Part shown: positions 36,227-44,206 of the stretch, one piece after another
Layout: every line of letters begins with the position of its first letter
Position numbering within the stretch: position 1 is the stretch's first letter
Assembly (NCBI RefSeq): GCF_000513115.1
Contig: NZ_BAUU01000004.1
Location: 1-64,000 of the forward strand
Length of the DNA: 64,000 nt
Direction of reading: 5' to 3'
Origin: Halalkalibacter hemicellulosilyticusJCM 9152
GTDB lineage: Bacteria; Bacillota; Bacilli; Bacillales; Bacillaceae_D
Made by a program: the position numbers and the translations under genes
Notes under the pieces: model-generated
The model's input: the letters and a program-made list of their open reading frames with translations, nothing else
The model's database searches: none
Told to the model about the DNA's origin: nothing

Positions 36227-36595
36227 ATGAATTATGAGGATGCATTAAAAAAATATATAGAAGCTACTAATACACATGACTTTAATCATGTAAAGAAGGT
36301 GCTTCATGAGAAAGCGATTTATTGGTTTACAGATAAAACATGTAACAATATAAGTGAAATTCAGAAATACTTTGAAAATGCCTGGGAATTAATTAAAGAA
36401 GAAGTTTATACAGCTAATGACATTCGCTGGATTTCAGCTGACCAAAATTCAGCAACATGTATTTACTCATACCATTATGAGGGATATCATAACGGTAAAT
36501 TAGTGTCAGGTAATGGAAGGGCAACAAATATATTTATAAAGACGGACAATAATGAATGGAAGCTAATACATGAACACTTGAGTAGTCTATCATAG
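36227..36595 (+). CDS. SnoaL/DUF4440-like (NTF2-fold) protein
   Basis: 122 residues with the NTF2-like alpha+beta pattern: an N-terminal helix (NYEDALKKYIEATNTHD), the strand KAIYWFT, then GNGRATNIFIKTDNNEWKLIHEHLSSL, which is the classical end of DUF4440 proteins. ATG with GGAGGAG 10 bases upstream. It probably binds or converts a small molecule; the specific role is unknown. Confidence 0.75.
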   Translation: MNYEDALKKYIEATNTHDFNHVKKVLHEKAIYWFTDKTCNNISEIQKYFENAWELIKEEVYTANDIRWISADQNSATCIYSYHYEGYHNGKLVSGNGRATNIFIKTDNNEWKLIHEHLSSLS

Positions 36596-36626
36596 TACTG
36601 AACAAATAATGGACTAACATTTTCTA

Positions 36627-36698
36627 AGAAGGTTCGAGACATGAACACTAATCGTATTGCCATCTCCTAAGTAGGTCCGATTCCATGTTCTCTTGTAT
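36627..36698 (-). pseudogene. fragment duplicated from the response-regulator gene
   Basis: This stretch repeats bases about 35107-35180 with a handful of changes, for example GACATGAACACTAATCGTAT is shared. It corresponds to the recognition helix of the regulator (HVSNLRRKM) on the minus strand. It is too short to encode anything and lies between the NTF2-fold gene and the CPBP gene. Confidence 0.65.
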
Positions 36699-36868
36699 CA
36701 ATAAATTCATTTCAAAATGATGATTAAACAAAAGTATAGGAGAACACAAAACAATCGCTGCTCTTCTCATTCTATTGAAAATGCATTAATCTATAGAAGT
36801 AGGATGAGTGTTTATTGCTCACTTAAGTAGAGCTCAAGGTGTAAGCATATGAAATGGAGTGTTAGTAG

Positions 36869-37645
36869 ATGTCAATTTGGTTACAAGTTTTGTTATTTGC
36901 AGTACCAGGCATTATTATATATTACGGTGTGTTTTATGGTACTCCAAAACTGGTATCGAAAGGCATCCCTCTAATCTATTCTTTTTGGTTGTGGTTGTGG
37001 GCTCCAGTTCTGCTGTTATTGCCATTATCTATAGGTTTGTATATTTTTCTTGAAGGCGGAACATTAACAATAGATGCACTTAGCGAACGCTTCCGTTTAA
37101 ATCCTATAAGTAAAGGCGATTGGATATGGATTGTTTTGGCTGTTGTACTCACTATCGTTTTTGACCAAATCCTAGAACCTATAGGAAAGATATTAGCGAA
37201 GTATAAATTATTATCACCACCAAATTATTTACCTGCACCATTTAACCCACTAAAAAAAATTAGTATTCCTCCAAAAGAATTTTTTGGTGTTCCATTAAAG
37301 GGTAACTGGAAACTACTCATTGTTTTTATACCTGTTCATTTAATGGCAATGTTTAGTGAAGAAATGATGTGGCGAGGATATCTTTTACCAATACAAGAAG
37401 TAATGTTTGGAAATATGGCTTGGTTTTTTAACGGATTACTCTGGGCTTGGGTGTTACATATGGCTTTAAAATGGCACTTTATTGGAATGATTCCTAGTAT
37501 GATGGTAGCTCCATTTATTGCTCAATATACTCAATCTACATGGTCTTCATTTGCGGTTCATGCTATTGGGAATGCTCCTTTATGGATCATACTTTTAATT
37601 GGAATCATCAAAACAACAGAAACGCCTGATGATGGTAAGGATTAG
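36869..37645 (+). CDS. CPBP (CAAX protease-like) intramembrane metalloprotease
   Basis: 258 residues with about seven membrane segments. The CPBP motif EExxxR is visible as SEEMMWRGYLL near residue 170, followed by WVLHMAL (His) and HAIGNA (His-Asn), the usual metal-binding positions. Such proteins cleave peptides in the membrane and often give bacteriocin self-immunity. The ATG has only a weak upstream site (GGAG at 36854). Confidence 0.8.
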   Translation: MSIWLQVLLFAVPGIIIYYGVFYGTPKLVSKGIPLIYSFWLWLWAPVLLLLPLSIGLYIFLEGGTLTIDALSERFRLNPISKGDWIWIVLAVVLTIVFDQILEPIGKILAKYKLLSPPNYLPAPFNPLKKISIPPKEFFGVPLKGNWKLLIVFIPVHLMAMFSEEMMWRGYLLPIQEVMFGNMAWFFNGLLWAWVLHMALKWHFIGMIPSMMVAPFIAQYTQSTWSSFAVHAIGNAPLWIILLIGIIKTTETPDDGKD

Positions 37646-37689
37646 ACTTTATTCTCAATCGCGGAAACATCACGCTAACGTGGGAAAAG

Positions 37690-37828
37690 ATGTAAGTGGC
37701 GACATGCAGATTGATTATAGTGAGTCAGAAAAGTGCAGTATTTTCCAATTGACAAATTCCCAGATGAATTCTCTGATGAGTATAGAGAGTTTATTGAACA
37801 ATACATAGAGTGTGAAGAATGTACTTAA
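37690..37828 (+). pseudogene. frame-broken small hypothetical protein
   Basis: The first frame reads DVSGDMQIDYSESEK; the second continues QYFPIDKFPDEFSDEYREFI and ends EQYIECEECT at TAA 37826-37828. The two are shifted near 37738. Both parts are acidic and protein-like. The family was not recognised. Confidence 0.4.
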
Positions 37829-37917
37829 GTGTTTCTAATATATATGTAAGGCAATATTTTAATGATTTTACGGGGATATTGAGTGGTATTAGTTTCAATT
37901 CCTTTATGGAACAGGTC

Positions 37918-37946
37918 TTGACCTTTTATTATCCATATTTTAGAAT
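37918..37946 (+). promoter_or_regulatory. sigma-A promoter of the T-box/trpS unit
   Basis: TTGACC at 37918-37923, exactly 17 bases, then TAGAAT at 37941-37946. Transcription should begin near 37953. Confidence 0.6.
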
Positions 37947-37952
37947 GAAAGT

Positions 37953-38237
37953 TAATATTAAAAATTAGAGTGCGATGAAGAAGAAGAGTAAATTGTATGA
38001 ACGCTTCAGAGAGCTGATGGTTGGTGAAAATCAGTGCGGGACTATTGTTGAATGGGCTTCTGAGCTACTAGACTGAAATAATTAGTAGGTTTAGCGGAAT
38101 GTCTTACCGTTAAAAGGGACTAAGTATGAAACAATTAGATTGTTTCTGTACGGATTAAGTGCGTTTACTTATGTGAACGAATTAAGGTGGCACCACGGGT
38201 TACTCGTCCTTTTATTTTAGGATGGGTAACCCTTTTT
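37953..38237 (+). ncRNA. T-box leader, tryptophan specifier
   Basis: The T-box core AAGGTGGCACCACGG lies at 38184-38198. It is followed by the terminator GGGTTACTCGTCCT with AGGATGGGTAACCC and TTTTT (to 38237). Stem I occupies about 37975-38085 with an AGAGAGC motif near 38010 and a candidate Trp specifier codon TGG at 38053-38055. Uncharged tRNA-Trp pairing should form the antiterminator and allow transcription of the tryptophanyl-tRNA synthetase gene that starts 33 bases later. Confidence 0.85.
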
Positions 38238-38269
38238 GTATTTCATTTTATAATTAAGGGAGGTCTATT

Positions 38270-39268
38270 ATGAGTAAAACTATCTTAACTGGAATAAAAC
38301 CAACGGGGTTAATTCATTTAGGGAATTATATTGGAGCTATAAAACCAGCATTGGAATTAGCTAAAATAGAGGGTTATAAAGCAGCATACTTTGTGGCAGA
38401 TTATCATGGTCTTACAAAAATCCATAATGCTGAGGAATTTAGACATTTATCATACGGAATTGCAGCAACATGGTTAGCATTAGGACTCGACCCTGAAAAA
38501 TTAACCTTTTATAGGCAATCTGATGTACCTGAAATTTTTGAGTTAAATTGGATATTGAGCTGTTTTACCTCCAAGGGTTTAATGAATAGGGCTCATGCTT
38601 ATAAAGCGATTGTCGACAGTAATAAAAAATTAGAGAAAGATATAGACTTTGGAGTTAATATGGGCTTGTTTAACTATCCAATTCTAATGGCTGCCGATAT
38701 TTTAATGTTTAAAACGGAAGTTGTTCCTGTTGGAAAAGACCAAGTTCAGCATGTTGAAATTACTAGGGATATTGCTGAAAGTTTTAATAATATCTATGGC
38801 GAAACATTTTTGTTACCAGAGTACAAAATCCAAGCAGAAACAGCTGTATTACCTGGATTAGATGGTCGAAAAATGAGTAAAAGTTATCATAATACAATCC
38901 CACTTTTTGAAGAACCGAAAAAATTACAAAAGCTCATAAACAAAATTATCACGGACTCATTACCGCCAGAAGCACCAAAAGACCCTGATACTTCGCCAAT
39001 CTTTATGCTATATAAAGAATTTGCTTCTAATACTGAAGTTGAAAAGATGAAAGAACAATATCTTCAAGGGATTGGATGGGGAGATGCAAAAAAAGAATTG
39101 TTTAATGTGATGAATAGTTTTATCGAAGAGCCACGTGAAAAATATCACGAACTAATGTCCTCCCCAGATAAAATAGATACAATTCTTAGAGAAGGAGCAG
39201 AAAAGGCAAGAGCTATTAGTTCACCATTCTTAAAAGAAATTAAGCGTAAAATCGGTTTTAATGTTTAA
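38270..39268 (+). CDS. trpS: tryptophanyl-tRNA synthetase
   Basis: 332 residues. Class I signature HLGN (HIGH) near residue 18 in GIKPTGLIHLGNYIGAIKPA; MAADILMF and PVGKDQVQHVEITRD form the Trp pocket; KMSKS is found as GRKMSKSYHN. It charges tRNA-Trp. ATG with AAGGGAGG upstream. It differs noticeably from the B. subtilis TrpS I remember (FVADYHGLTKIHN versus FCIVDQHAITVPQ) and belongs to another TrpRS branch, so it may be an extra or replacement enzyme. Control is by the T-box leader. Confidence 0.9.
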   Translation: MSKTILTGIKPTGLIHLGNYIGAIKPALELAKIEGYKAAYFVADYHGLTKIHNAEEFRHLSYGIAATWLALGLDPEKLTFYRQSDVPEIFELNWILSCFTSKGLMNRAHAYKAIVDSNKKLEKDIDFGVNMGLFNYPILMAADILMFKTEVVPVGKDQVQHVEITRDIAESFNNIYGETFLLPEYKIQAETAVLPGLDGRKMSKSYHNTIPLFEEPKKLQKLINKIITDSLPPEAPKDPDTSPIFMLYKEFASNTEVEKMKEQYLQGIGWGDAKKELFNVMNSFIEEPREKYHELMSSPDKIDTILREGAEKARAISSPFLKEIKRKIGFNV

Positions 39269-39435
39269 GCAATAAGGAGATATTGTGAGTTATTTAAATG
39301 AACGGATGCGAGAACAGGGCTGATGCTCATTTGACTATAGGTGCAGAAAACTTAAAGAAGGCATTTTAATCACTTTACAGAATAGAGTTAATTGTTTAGC
39401 TGAGTTTAGTTTAGAAGAGAAAGGTGAGATGAGAG

Positions 39436-39972
39436 ATGAGGAAGGAAGAGTTGAGTAAAAAGGCTTATGAGGGTGCAATCGAAACAGAGCGACTTATCTT
39501 AAGGGAATTAAGTACATCTGATATTCAAAATGTTTACGAAATAGTCAGACAGGATTTAGTAGGATTAGGGTTAAGAGCAGGTAAAGGTATGTCTCTTAAA
39601 GAAACAGCAAAATATGTAAATAAATTTTTAGAGCATTGGGACCGCTTTGGTTTTGGGGTCTTCGGGTTGTTAGATAAGACTACTGGTACTTTTGTTGGGC
39701 ATTGTGGATTAAGATATATTGAAGGAACAAACGATGTAGAAATACTCTATGCACTAGAATCGAATCAATGGGGTAAAGGATACGCTACCGAAGCCAGTAA
39801 AGCATCTATTCGATATGCTTTTGAAATTCTAAAGGTATCAAAATTAACAGCACGGGTCAAATTGGCTAACTATAGGTCAAAAAAGGTAATTGAGAGAATG
39901 GGTTTTGAATATCTGTATGATAAAAATAACAATGGTATCGAGTTATCTTACTATGAGCTTTTTAATAAATAG
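39436..39972 (+). CDS. GNAT N-acetyltransferase, RimJ/RimL-like
   Basis: 178 residues. ETERLILRELSTSD, then FGVFGLLDKTTGTFVGHCGLRYI, then LESNQWGKGYATEASKASIRYAFEIL (acetyl-CoA binding QxxGKGYA) and NYRSKKVIERMGFEYL. These are Acetyltransf_3 features. It transfers an acetyl group to a small molecule or a protein N-terminus. GAAAGGTGAG precedes the ATG. Confidence 0.85.
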   Translation: MRKEELSKKAYEGAIETERLILRELSTSDIQNVYEIVRQDLVGLGLRAGKGMSLKETAKYVNKFLEHWDRFGFGVFGLLDKTTGTFVGHCGLRYIEGTNDVEILYALESNQWGKGYATEASKASIRYAFEILKVSKLTARVKLANYRSKKVIERMGFEYLYDKNNNGIELSYYELFNK

Positions 39973-40020
39973 TAAAAAATAATAATTTGCATTTGAATTT
40001 AATTTAAGAGGTGAGTTGAG

Positions 40021-40725
40021 TTGAGTAAAGTTGAGCCTAGTAAAAAGTTAGATTTAGACCGAATTATTTTTATTGGCAGAACCTATAAAGAATATTTAAA
40101 TATGTTCTCGCTTTCAGAAGAAAAATTACAAGGAAAGAAAATACTCGATTGCCCTGCTGGAGCATGTTCTTTTACTGCTGTCGGCAATAAATCAGGATTA
40201 AACGTAACAGCTTGTGATATTGCTTATTATCATTCGGGTGAAGACCTAAAAAATAAAGGTCTTCAGGATATGGAACACGCTATGGAGCATATGGAAAAAT
40301 CGAAAATCAATTATAAGTGGGATTATTTCGATGATCTAGAAGGGCTTAGAAATCATCGTTTAAGTGCCTTACAAGATTGTGTTAATGACATAATGAACTC
40401 AAGTGAACGGTATATTCCCGTCACTTTACCTTCATTACCGTTTAAAGACGAAGAATTTGACATTCTTCTCTCTGCACATTTTCTGTTTATGTATGCAGAT
40501 AGATTAGATGAGCGATTTCACATTGAAACGCTAAACGAATTATTAAGAGTAACAAAGGATGAAATTCGTATTTTCCCTTTAGTTGATTTAAAGGGAAAAA
40601 GATACGAGCAGCTAGATAAAATAATTAGTTATCTTATTGCCAAAGGTTGTACAGTTGAAGAAATCAAAGTACCCTATGAATTTCAAACAAATGCAAACTC
40701 GATGTTAAAGGTTAAAAAAGGTTAA
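40021..40725 (+). CDS. class I SAM-dependent methyltransferase-like protein
   Basis: 234 residues. The SAM-binding motif I is ILDCPAGACSFTA (residues about 41-53), motif II is NVTACDIAY, and LPFKDEEFDILLSAHFLF is the motif IV region. The C-terminal part (RVTKDEIRIFPLVDLKGKRY) is typical of small-molecule methyltransferases. TTG start with AGAGGTGAG upstream. The substrate is unknown. Confidence 0.8.
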   Translation: MSKVEPSKKLDLDRIIFIGRTYKEYLNMFSLSEEKLQGKKILDCPAGACSFTAVGNKSGLNVTACDIAYYHSGEDLKNKGLQDMEHAMEHMEKSKINYKWDYFDDLEGLRNHRLSALQDCVNDIMNSSERYIPVTLPSLPFKDEEFDILLSAHFLFMYADRLDERFHIETLNELLRVTKDEIRIFPLVDLKGKRYEQLDKIISYLIAKGCTVEEIKVPYEFQTNANSMLKVKKG

Positions 40726-40897
40726 TAAAAAAAGGGTGCACGTGGTGGTGTTTCCCTTCTTTATTTCAACCTACTGGAGTAACCGGAAGAGATTGTTGAA
40801 TAAGCACATTCCGTTTATTACACGAACGAGCAGGAAATAAAAAAGCTGAGAACATAGTGTCTCTTCATTAGGCAGTAACATAGGGAGGTGGAGGATA

Positions 40898-41143
40898 ATG
40901 TGGTGGAGTTTAGCCCCAATAATAATTACTATCTGTTCGATCATAATCAGCATTTTTGTTTTTAAATTGAAGAAGAATAAAAAATATTTTTGGAGTTTTC
41001 TTACATTATCAGGCATTAACCTTTTAGGAGGTTGGATTTTTGTCATTTATATTAACTTTATAGCTGGTTTCATTTTATTAACTATTCCATTTTTCATGAT
41101 CCTGAATGGATTTTATAACTATAACAAAGCTAATAACGGGTAG
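40898..41143 (+). CDS. small two-helix membrane protein
   Basis: 81 residues. Hydrophobic segments at about residues 3-22 and 35-70 flank the basic KLKKNKK loop. ATG with GGGAGGTGGAGG upstream. An antisense frame over 40771-41046 is a shadow and was not called. The function is unknown. Confidence 0.6.
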   Translation: MWWSLAPIIITICSIIISIFVFKLKKNKKYFWSFLTLSGINLLGGWIFVIYINFIAGFILLTIPFFMILNGFYNYNKANNG

Positions 41144-41247
41144 CCATTGTCCAATAAGAACAATCGCTTGTTGTACTAGAAAGTAGGATAATTTAACAAA
41201 TGATTAGGAGTCGTTAAAATGATGGTAACGATTTTCTGGAGGGGCAT

Positions 41248-41387
41248 ATGGGTTTATCATCTATTTCTTGATTACGGTTTTAAGACATTTACGAGCAACA
41301 AATCATAATGATTTGTTAATGCTAAAAAAATTAGATCATATTAGTAAGAAATTAGAGGAAATGAATGACAGGGAGTATCGGAGTTAA
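41248..41387 (+). pseudogene. small membrane/coiled-coil protein, frame-broken
   Basis: ATG 41248 with GGAGGGGC upstream encodes only MGLSSIS before a stop. Shifted by one base, the same DNA reads FIIYFLITVLRHLRATNHND and then a helix LLMLKKLDHISKKLEEMNDR to TAA 41385-41387. A membrane helix followed by a coiled coil is a common small Bacillus protein pattern, so the gene seems broken by one base. Confidence 0.4.
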
Positions 41388-41443
41388 TAGCCTCTGTCTT
41401 TTGAACATATAGTATGAAAATACGTGCAGAAAAGTAAATGTGA

Positions 41444-41758
41444 TTGGAGGTGTTTTTCCTGGATATAGCTGTTTATCTTACTTTAGTATGTACCTTAATT
41501 GTATCTACTATCTTTTCCAATTGGTTATTTAAAATGAAAGCAAATAAGTGGTTAGGAGTTTTAACAGGGTTTCTCATTAACACAGTACTGTTAACGCTAG
41601 CTACCGTTATTTTTTATAAGATTAATCATTTTAAAGGGGTAGAGGGGCTATTTGCTGGGTTAGGGATTCTGATCTTTGCTTTTTTCATTCCTATCATTAC
41701 GTGTATGAACTATTATATTATTGAATTTGTAAAAAATAAAAAAGGGGTAGATCACTAG
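41444..41758 (+). CDS. small membrane protein
   Basis: Up to 104 residues with three hydrophobic segments (near 6-25, 34-60 and 67-95) and a basic end (VKNKKGVDH). The ribosome site GGAGGTG overlaps the TTG at 41444. The best-spaced start would be the rare CTG at 41459, giving 99 residues. No function is recognised. Confidence 0.55.
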   Translation: MEVFFLDIAVYLTLVCTLIVSTIFSNWLFKMKANKWLGVLTGFLINTVLLTLATVIFYKINHFKGVEGLFAGLGILIFAFFIPIITCMNYYIIEFVKNKKGVDH

Positions 41759-41919
41759 ATATGAAGTATTGAAAGCTTTGGTTCGTAAAAACTAACCTTT
41801 TACGAATTTAAGGTTTTTTGTGCTTAGTCTAGTGGGGCATCGGGTTATTAATAAATCCTCTAAGTAGTAGCTACATAATATTTAAATTCAAGTTGTCCTT
41901 TAAGGAAAGGATGTTTGGC

Positions 41920-42050
41920 TTGAACAGAGTCAAAGAGTTTAGGAAACATTCTAACTTTACTCAGGTTGAACTTGCTAACAGGGTAGGTAGTAATACAAGC
42001 ATTTTATAGTTAGAAAGGAAGTCATTTACAACATGTGAGCTGAGAAAATG
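41920..42050 (+). pseudogene. decayed Xre-family helix-turn-helix gene
   Basis: TTG 41920 follows AAGGAAAGG by nine bases and encodes MNRVKEFRKHSNFTQVELAN, then RVGSNTSIL, then a stop, then LERK in the same frame. This is the start of a YozG-type Xre regulator (normally ISxIERG follows) with a stop at 42006-42008 and a decayed 3' part. Confidence 0.55.
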
Positions 42051-42055
42051 TAAAA

Positions 42056-42090
42056 ATACAGCCCATAACAAAAAAAGGTATGGGCTGTAT
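42056..42090 (-). terminator. intrinsic terminator of the SRPBCC gene
   Basis: ATACAGCCCATA and TATGGGCTGTAT form a perfect 12-base stem. On the minus strand a TTTTT run follows, so it ends the gene at 42139-42567. Confidence 0.75.
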
Positions 42091-42138
42091 TATTATAGTT
42101 TAACTACTTTAATTTTATAAAGTGTTATGGCGTTTGCA

Positions 42139-42567
42139 TCAGAATTTCCGATCTTGATAGGGAAGTCCTGTATCTTCCTCGCAATAAGTTTTGAGGCTAT
42201 ATAAAAACATCGCCCAATTGTAGTTGCAGAAACGATAAAAGTCGGTAACTTCCTTCCAATTCATATGACGCAAAATAATGTCTGTTTTACTACCTTTCTC
42301 TTTTAACTCAAATGAAATCGTAGTACCGACCCATTCTGGATCTGACTCTGTACATAGCCATTCTATTCGTTTAGATGGAGTTAGCTCTACAATTTGCATC
42401 TTTGTTAAATCATTGTCCCCGAAATGAAACTCATTGACTTCTCCAATCTGATCATGGACTGTGAGATCGCGGGTCCACACTTCAGATAATCCCTTTGCTG
42501 TCGTTAAAGCTTTATACACTACTGTTGCAGGTGCATGTACGATTTGTAGTTGTTCAATATTTGCCAT
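42139..42567 (-). CDS. SRPBCC / AHSA1-like domain protein
   Basis: 142 residues. A START-like fold of the AHSA1 type: IEQLQIVHAPATVVYKALTT, then GLSEVWTRDL, FHFGDNDLTKMQIVELTPSKRIEWLC and SFELKEKGSKTDIILRHMNW. ATG 42567 is chosen because AAAGGAGG lies nine bases upstream; the in-frame TTG abuts the site. It probably binds a hydrophobic ligand; role unknown. Confidence 0.8.
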   Translation of the reverse strand: MANIEQLQIVHAPATVVYKALTTAKGLSEVWTRDLTVHDQIGEVNEFHFGDNDLTKMQIVELTPSKRIEWLCTESDPEWVGTTISFELKEKGSKTDIILRHMNWKEVTDFYRFCNYNWAMFLYSLKTYCEEDTGLPYQDRKF

Positions 42568-42773
42568 AATCTTCAACCTCCTTTTATACTTTCTTTGATT
42601 ATATCAAGACAGGAGTACGAATATTTCTTTTCAATTGCGCTTGTTGACTTTTTTGTGAGTTTTTTTAGCGAAAGCACTTAGTAATGAGGAATATTTTCAA
42701 CCAACAGTTATCTTTTAAAAAGATTGAATGCTCAATGATAATTACTTTGAAAGGTTGCTAATCTTAGTAAGAA

Positions 42774-43133
42774 GTGGTAACTTCCCTAATAAAGAAACTA
42801 CTTAAAGTTGTTATAGGTGAGCTAGTGACAAAAGCAGCTGAAGGAGGAAGCGATCTTGCGAGAATGGTTTGTGATCGAGCAATTGAACAATTAGCAGTTG
42901 GAATTGCTCTTGTTTTTCTTCTAATACGGTTTCTGTCGCATACATGTGAGTGTTTTAACTAGTCCTTATATGAAAATACGTTAACAGAAATATTACAGAA
43001 TAAAAAAGGTAAAACGTATAAGGTACAAGAGCCGATCCTTTCATCTGTTAGTGGCGCTGCCTTAATGACGTTAGTAAATTGTGGCATTTCGACCGATAAG
43101 GAAATGATTGCTCATTTACAAACGGTAATATAA
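42774..43133 (+). pseudogene. decayed N-acetylglucosamine kinase (BadF/BadG ATPase family), 3' part
   Basis: The frame from 42774 reads VTKAAEGGSDLARMVCDRAIEQLAVGIAL, the conserved helix of BadF/BadG-type sugar kinases. After a broken stretch another frame gives VQEPILSSVSGAALMTL and then VNCGISTDKEMIAHLQTVI to TAA 43131-43133, the usual C-terminus. The N-terminal half is missing. It is a dead fragment. Confidence 0.5.
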
Positions 43134-43174
43134 ATGAATGACACATAAGGATGAATTTAAAATGGAGGGTGTAC

Positions 43175-44092
43175 ATGACGTTACAGCAATTAAAATATGT
43201 GATTGAAGTAGCAAGAAGTCGGTCGATTAATAAAGCAGCTCAAACGTTATTTATTAGTCAGCCTAGTCTTTCAAACGCACTTAGTGAGCTTGAGGCTGAG
43301 GTTGGGATTACGATCTTTTTTCGGTCGAATAAAGGGATTACGATTACCCCAGAAGGGTCTGAGTTTCTCGGTTATGCTAGACAGGTTGTCGAGCAGAGTG
43401 AGCTGTTAGAGAAACGTTATATGAAAACACGATCAATTCAGCAGCATTTCTCTGTGTCCACTCAGCATTACGCCTTTGCAGTCAGTGCCTTTGTTCGTTT
43501 GTTAAAGGAATATGATCGTGACGAATTTGATTTTACTTTACGAGAAACGAAGACTTATGAAATTATTGATGATGTGAAAAACTTACGAAGTGAAATTGGT
43601 GTTCTATATGTAAATGAATTTAATCATAAGGTCATTAAGAAATTTTTGAGAGAAGGCAATTTACAGTTCCACGAGCTGTTTACAGCAGATCCTCATGTTT
43701 TTATTAGTTCAACGAATCCTCTTGCGAAACAGGAGTATGTGACATTAGCAGACATAAAACCCTATCCGTATCTTTCTTATGAGCAAGGAGATTATAATTC
43801 GTTTTATTTTTCAGAAGAGATTCTTAGCACTCTTTCTAGACCGAAGAATATCCGCGTTACGGATCGAGCGACGTTATTTAACTTATTAATTGGATTAGAT
43901 GGTTATACGATTGCAACAGGTGTTATTAGCCATAAATTAAATAGCAAGGATATCATTTCTGTTCCTTTGAAGGTAGATGAACGGATTAATGTTGGTTACA
44001 TCACCCATAGACATGTGACACACAGTACGCTAGCTAACATTTATATTCAATATTTAAAAGAATCGATTCAAGAAGAACTGAATCGGTTATAG
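43175..44092 (+). CDS. LysR-family transcriptional regulator
   Basis: 305 residues. The winged helix-turn-helix reads MTLQQLKYVIEVARSRSINKAAQTLFISQPSLSNALSELEAEVG. The LysR substrate-binding domain follows (residues about 90-300) with VSTQHYAFAVSAF. ATG 43175 follows GGAGGGTG; the longer frame adds eight residues. It lies 114 bases before the YxjG/YxjH-like gene, and two dyads sharing TTACCGTA lie between, so that gene is the probable target. Confidence 0.86.
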   Translation: MTLQQLKYVIEVARSRSINKAAQTLFISQPSLSNALSELEAEVGITIFFRSNKGITITPEGSEFLGYARQVVEQSELLEKRYMKTRSIQQHFSVSTQHYAFAVSAFVRLLKEYDRDEFDFTLRETKTYEIIDDVKNLRSEIGVLYVNEFNHKVIKKFLREGNLQFHELFTADPHVFISSTNPLAKQEYVTLADIKPYPYLSYEQGDYNSFYFSEEILSTLSRPKNIRVTDRATLFNLLIGLDGYTIATGVISHKLNSKDIISVPLKVDERINVGYITHRHVTHSTLANIYIQYLKESIQEELNRL

Positions 44093-44124
44093 GGAAAAGC
44101 TATAACGAGAGATAGGTTTTACGT

Positions 44125-44165
44125 GTTACCGTATAACAATTTTCCCATGCTACACTTACCGTAAG
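44125..44165 (+). promoter_or_regulatory. candidate LysR-type binding dyads
   Basis: GTTACCGTATAAC at 44125-44137 and CTTACCGTAAG at 44155-44165 share TTACCGTA and are each dyad-symmetric, with centres about three helical turns apart. They sit 40-80 bases before the methyltransferase start. Confidence 0.4.
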
Positions 44166-44206
44166 TTAGAGACAGAAAGCTTACAAAAGAGAGAGGGAGA
44201 TTTGTT

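Noticed and set aside
40771-41046. Minus-strand 91-residue frame
   Set aside because: Antisense to a better-supported plus-strand membrane protein with a strong SD.
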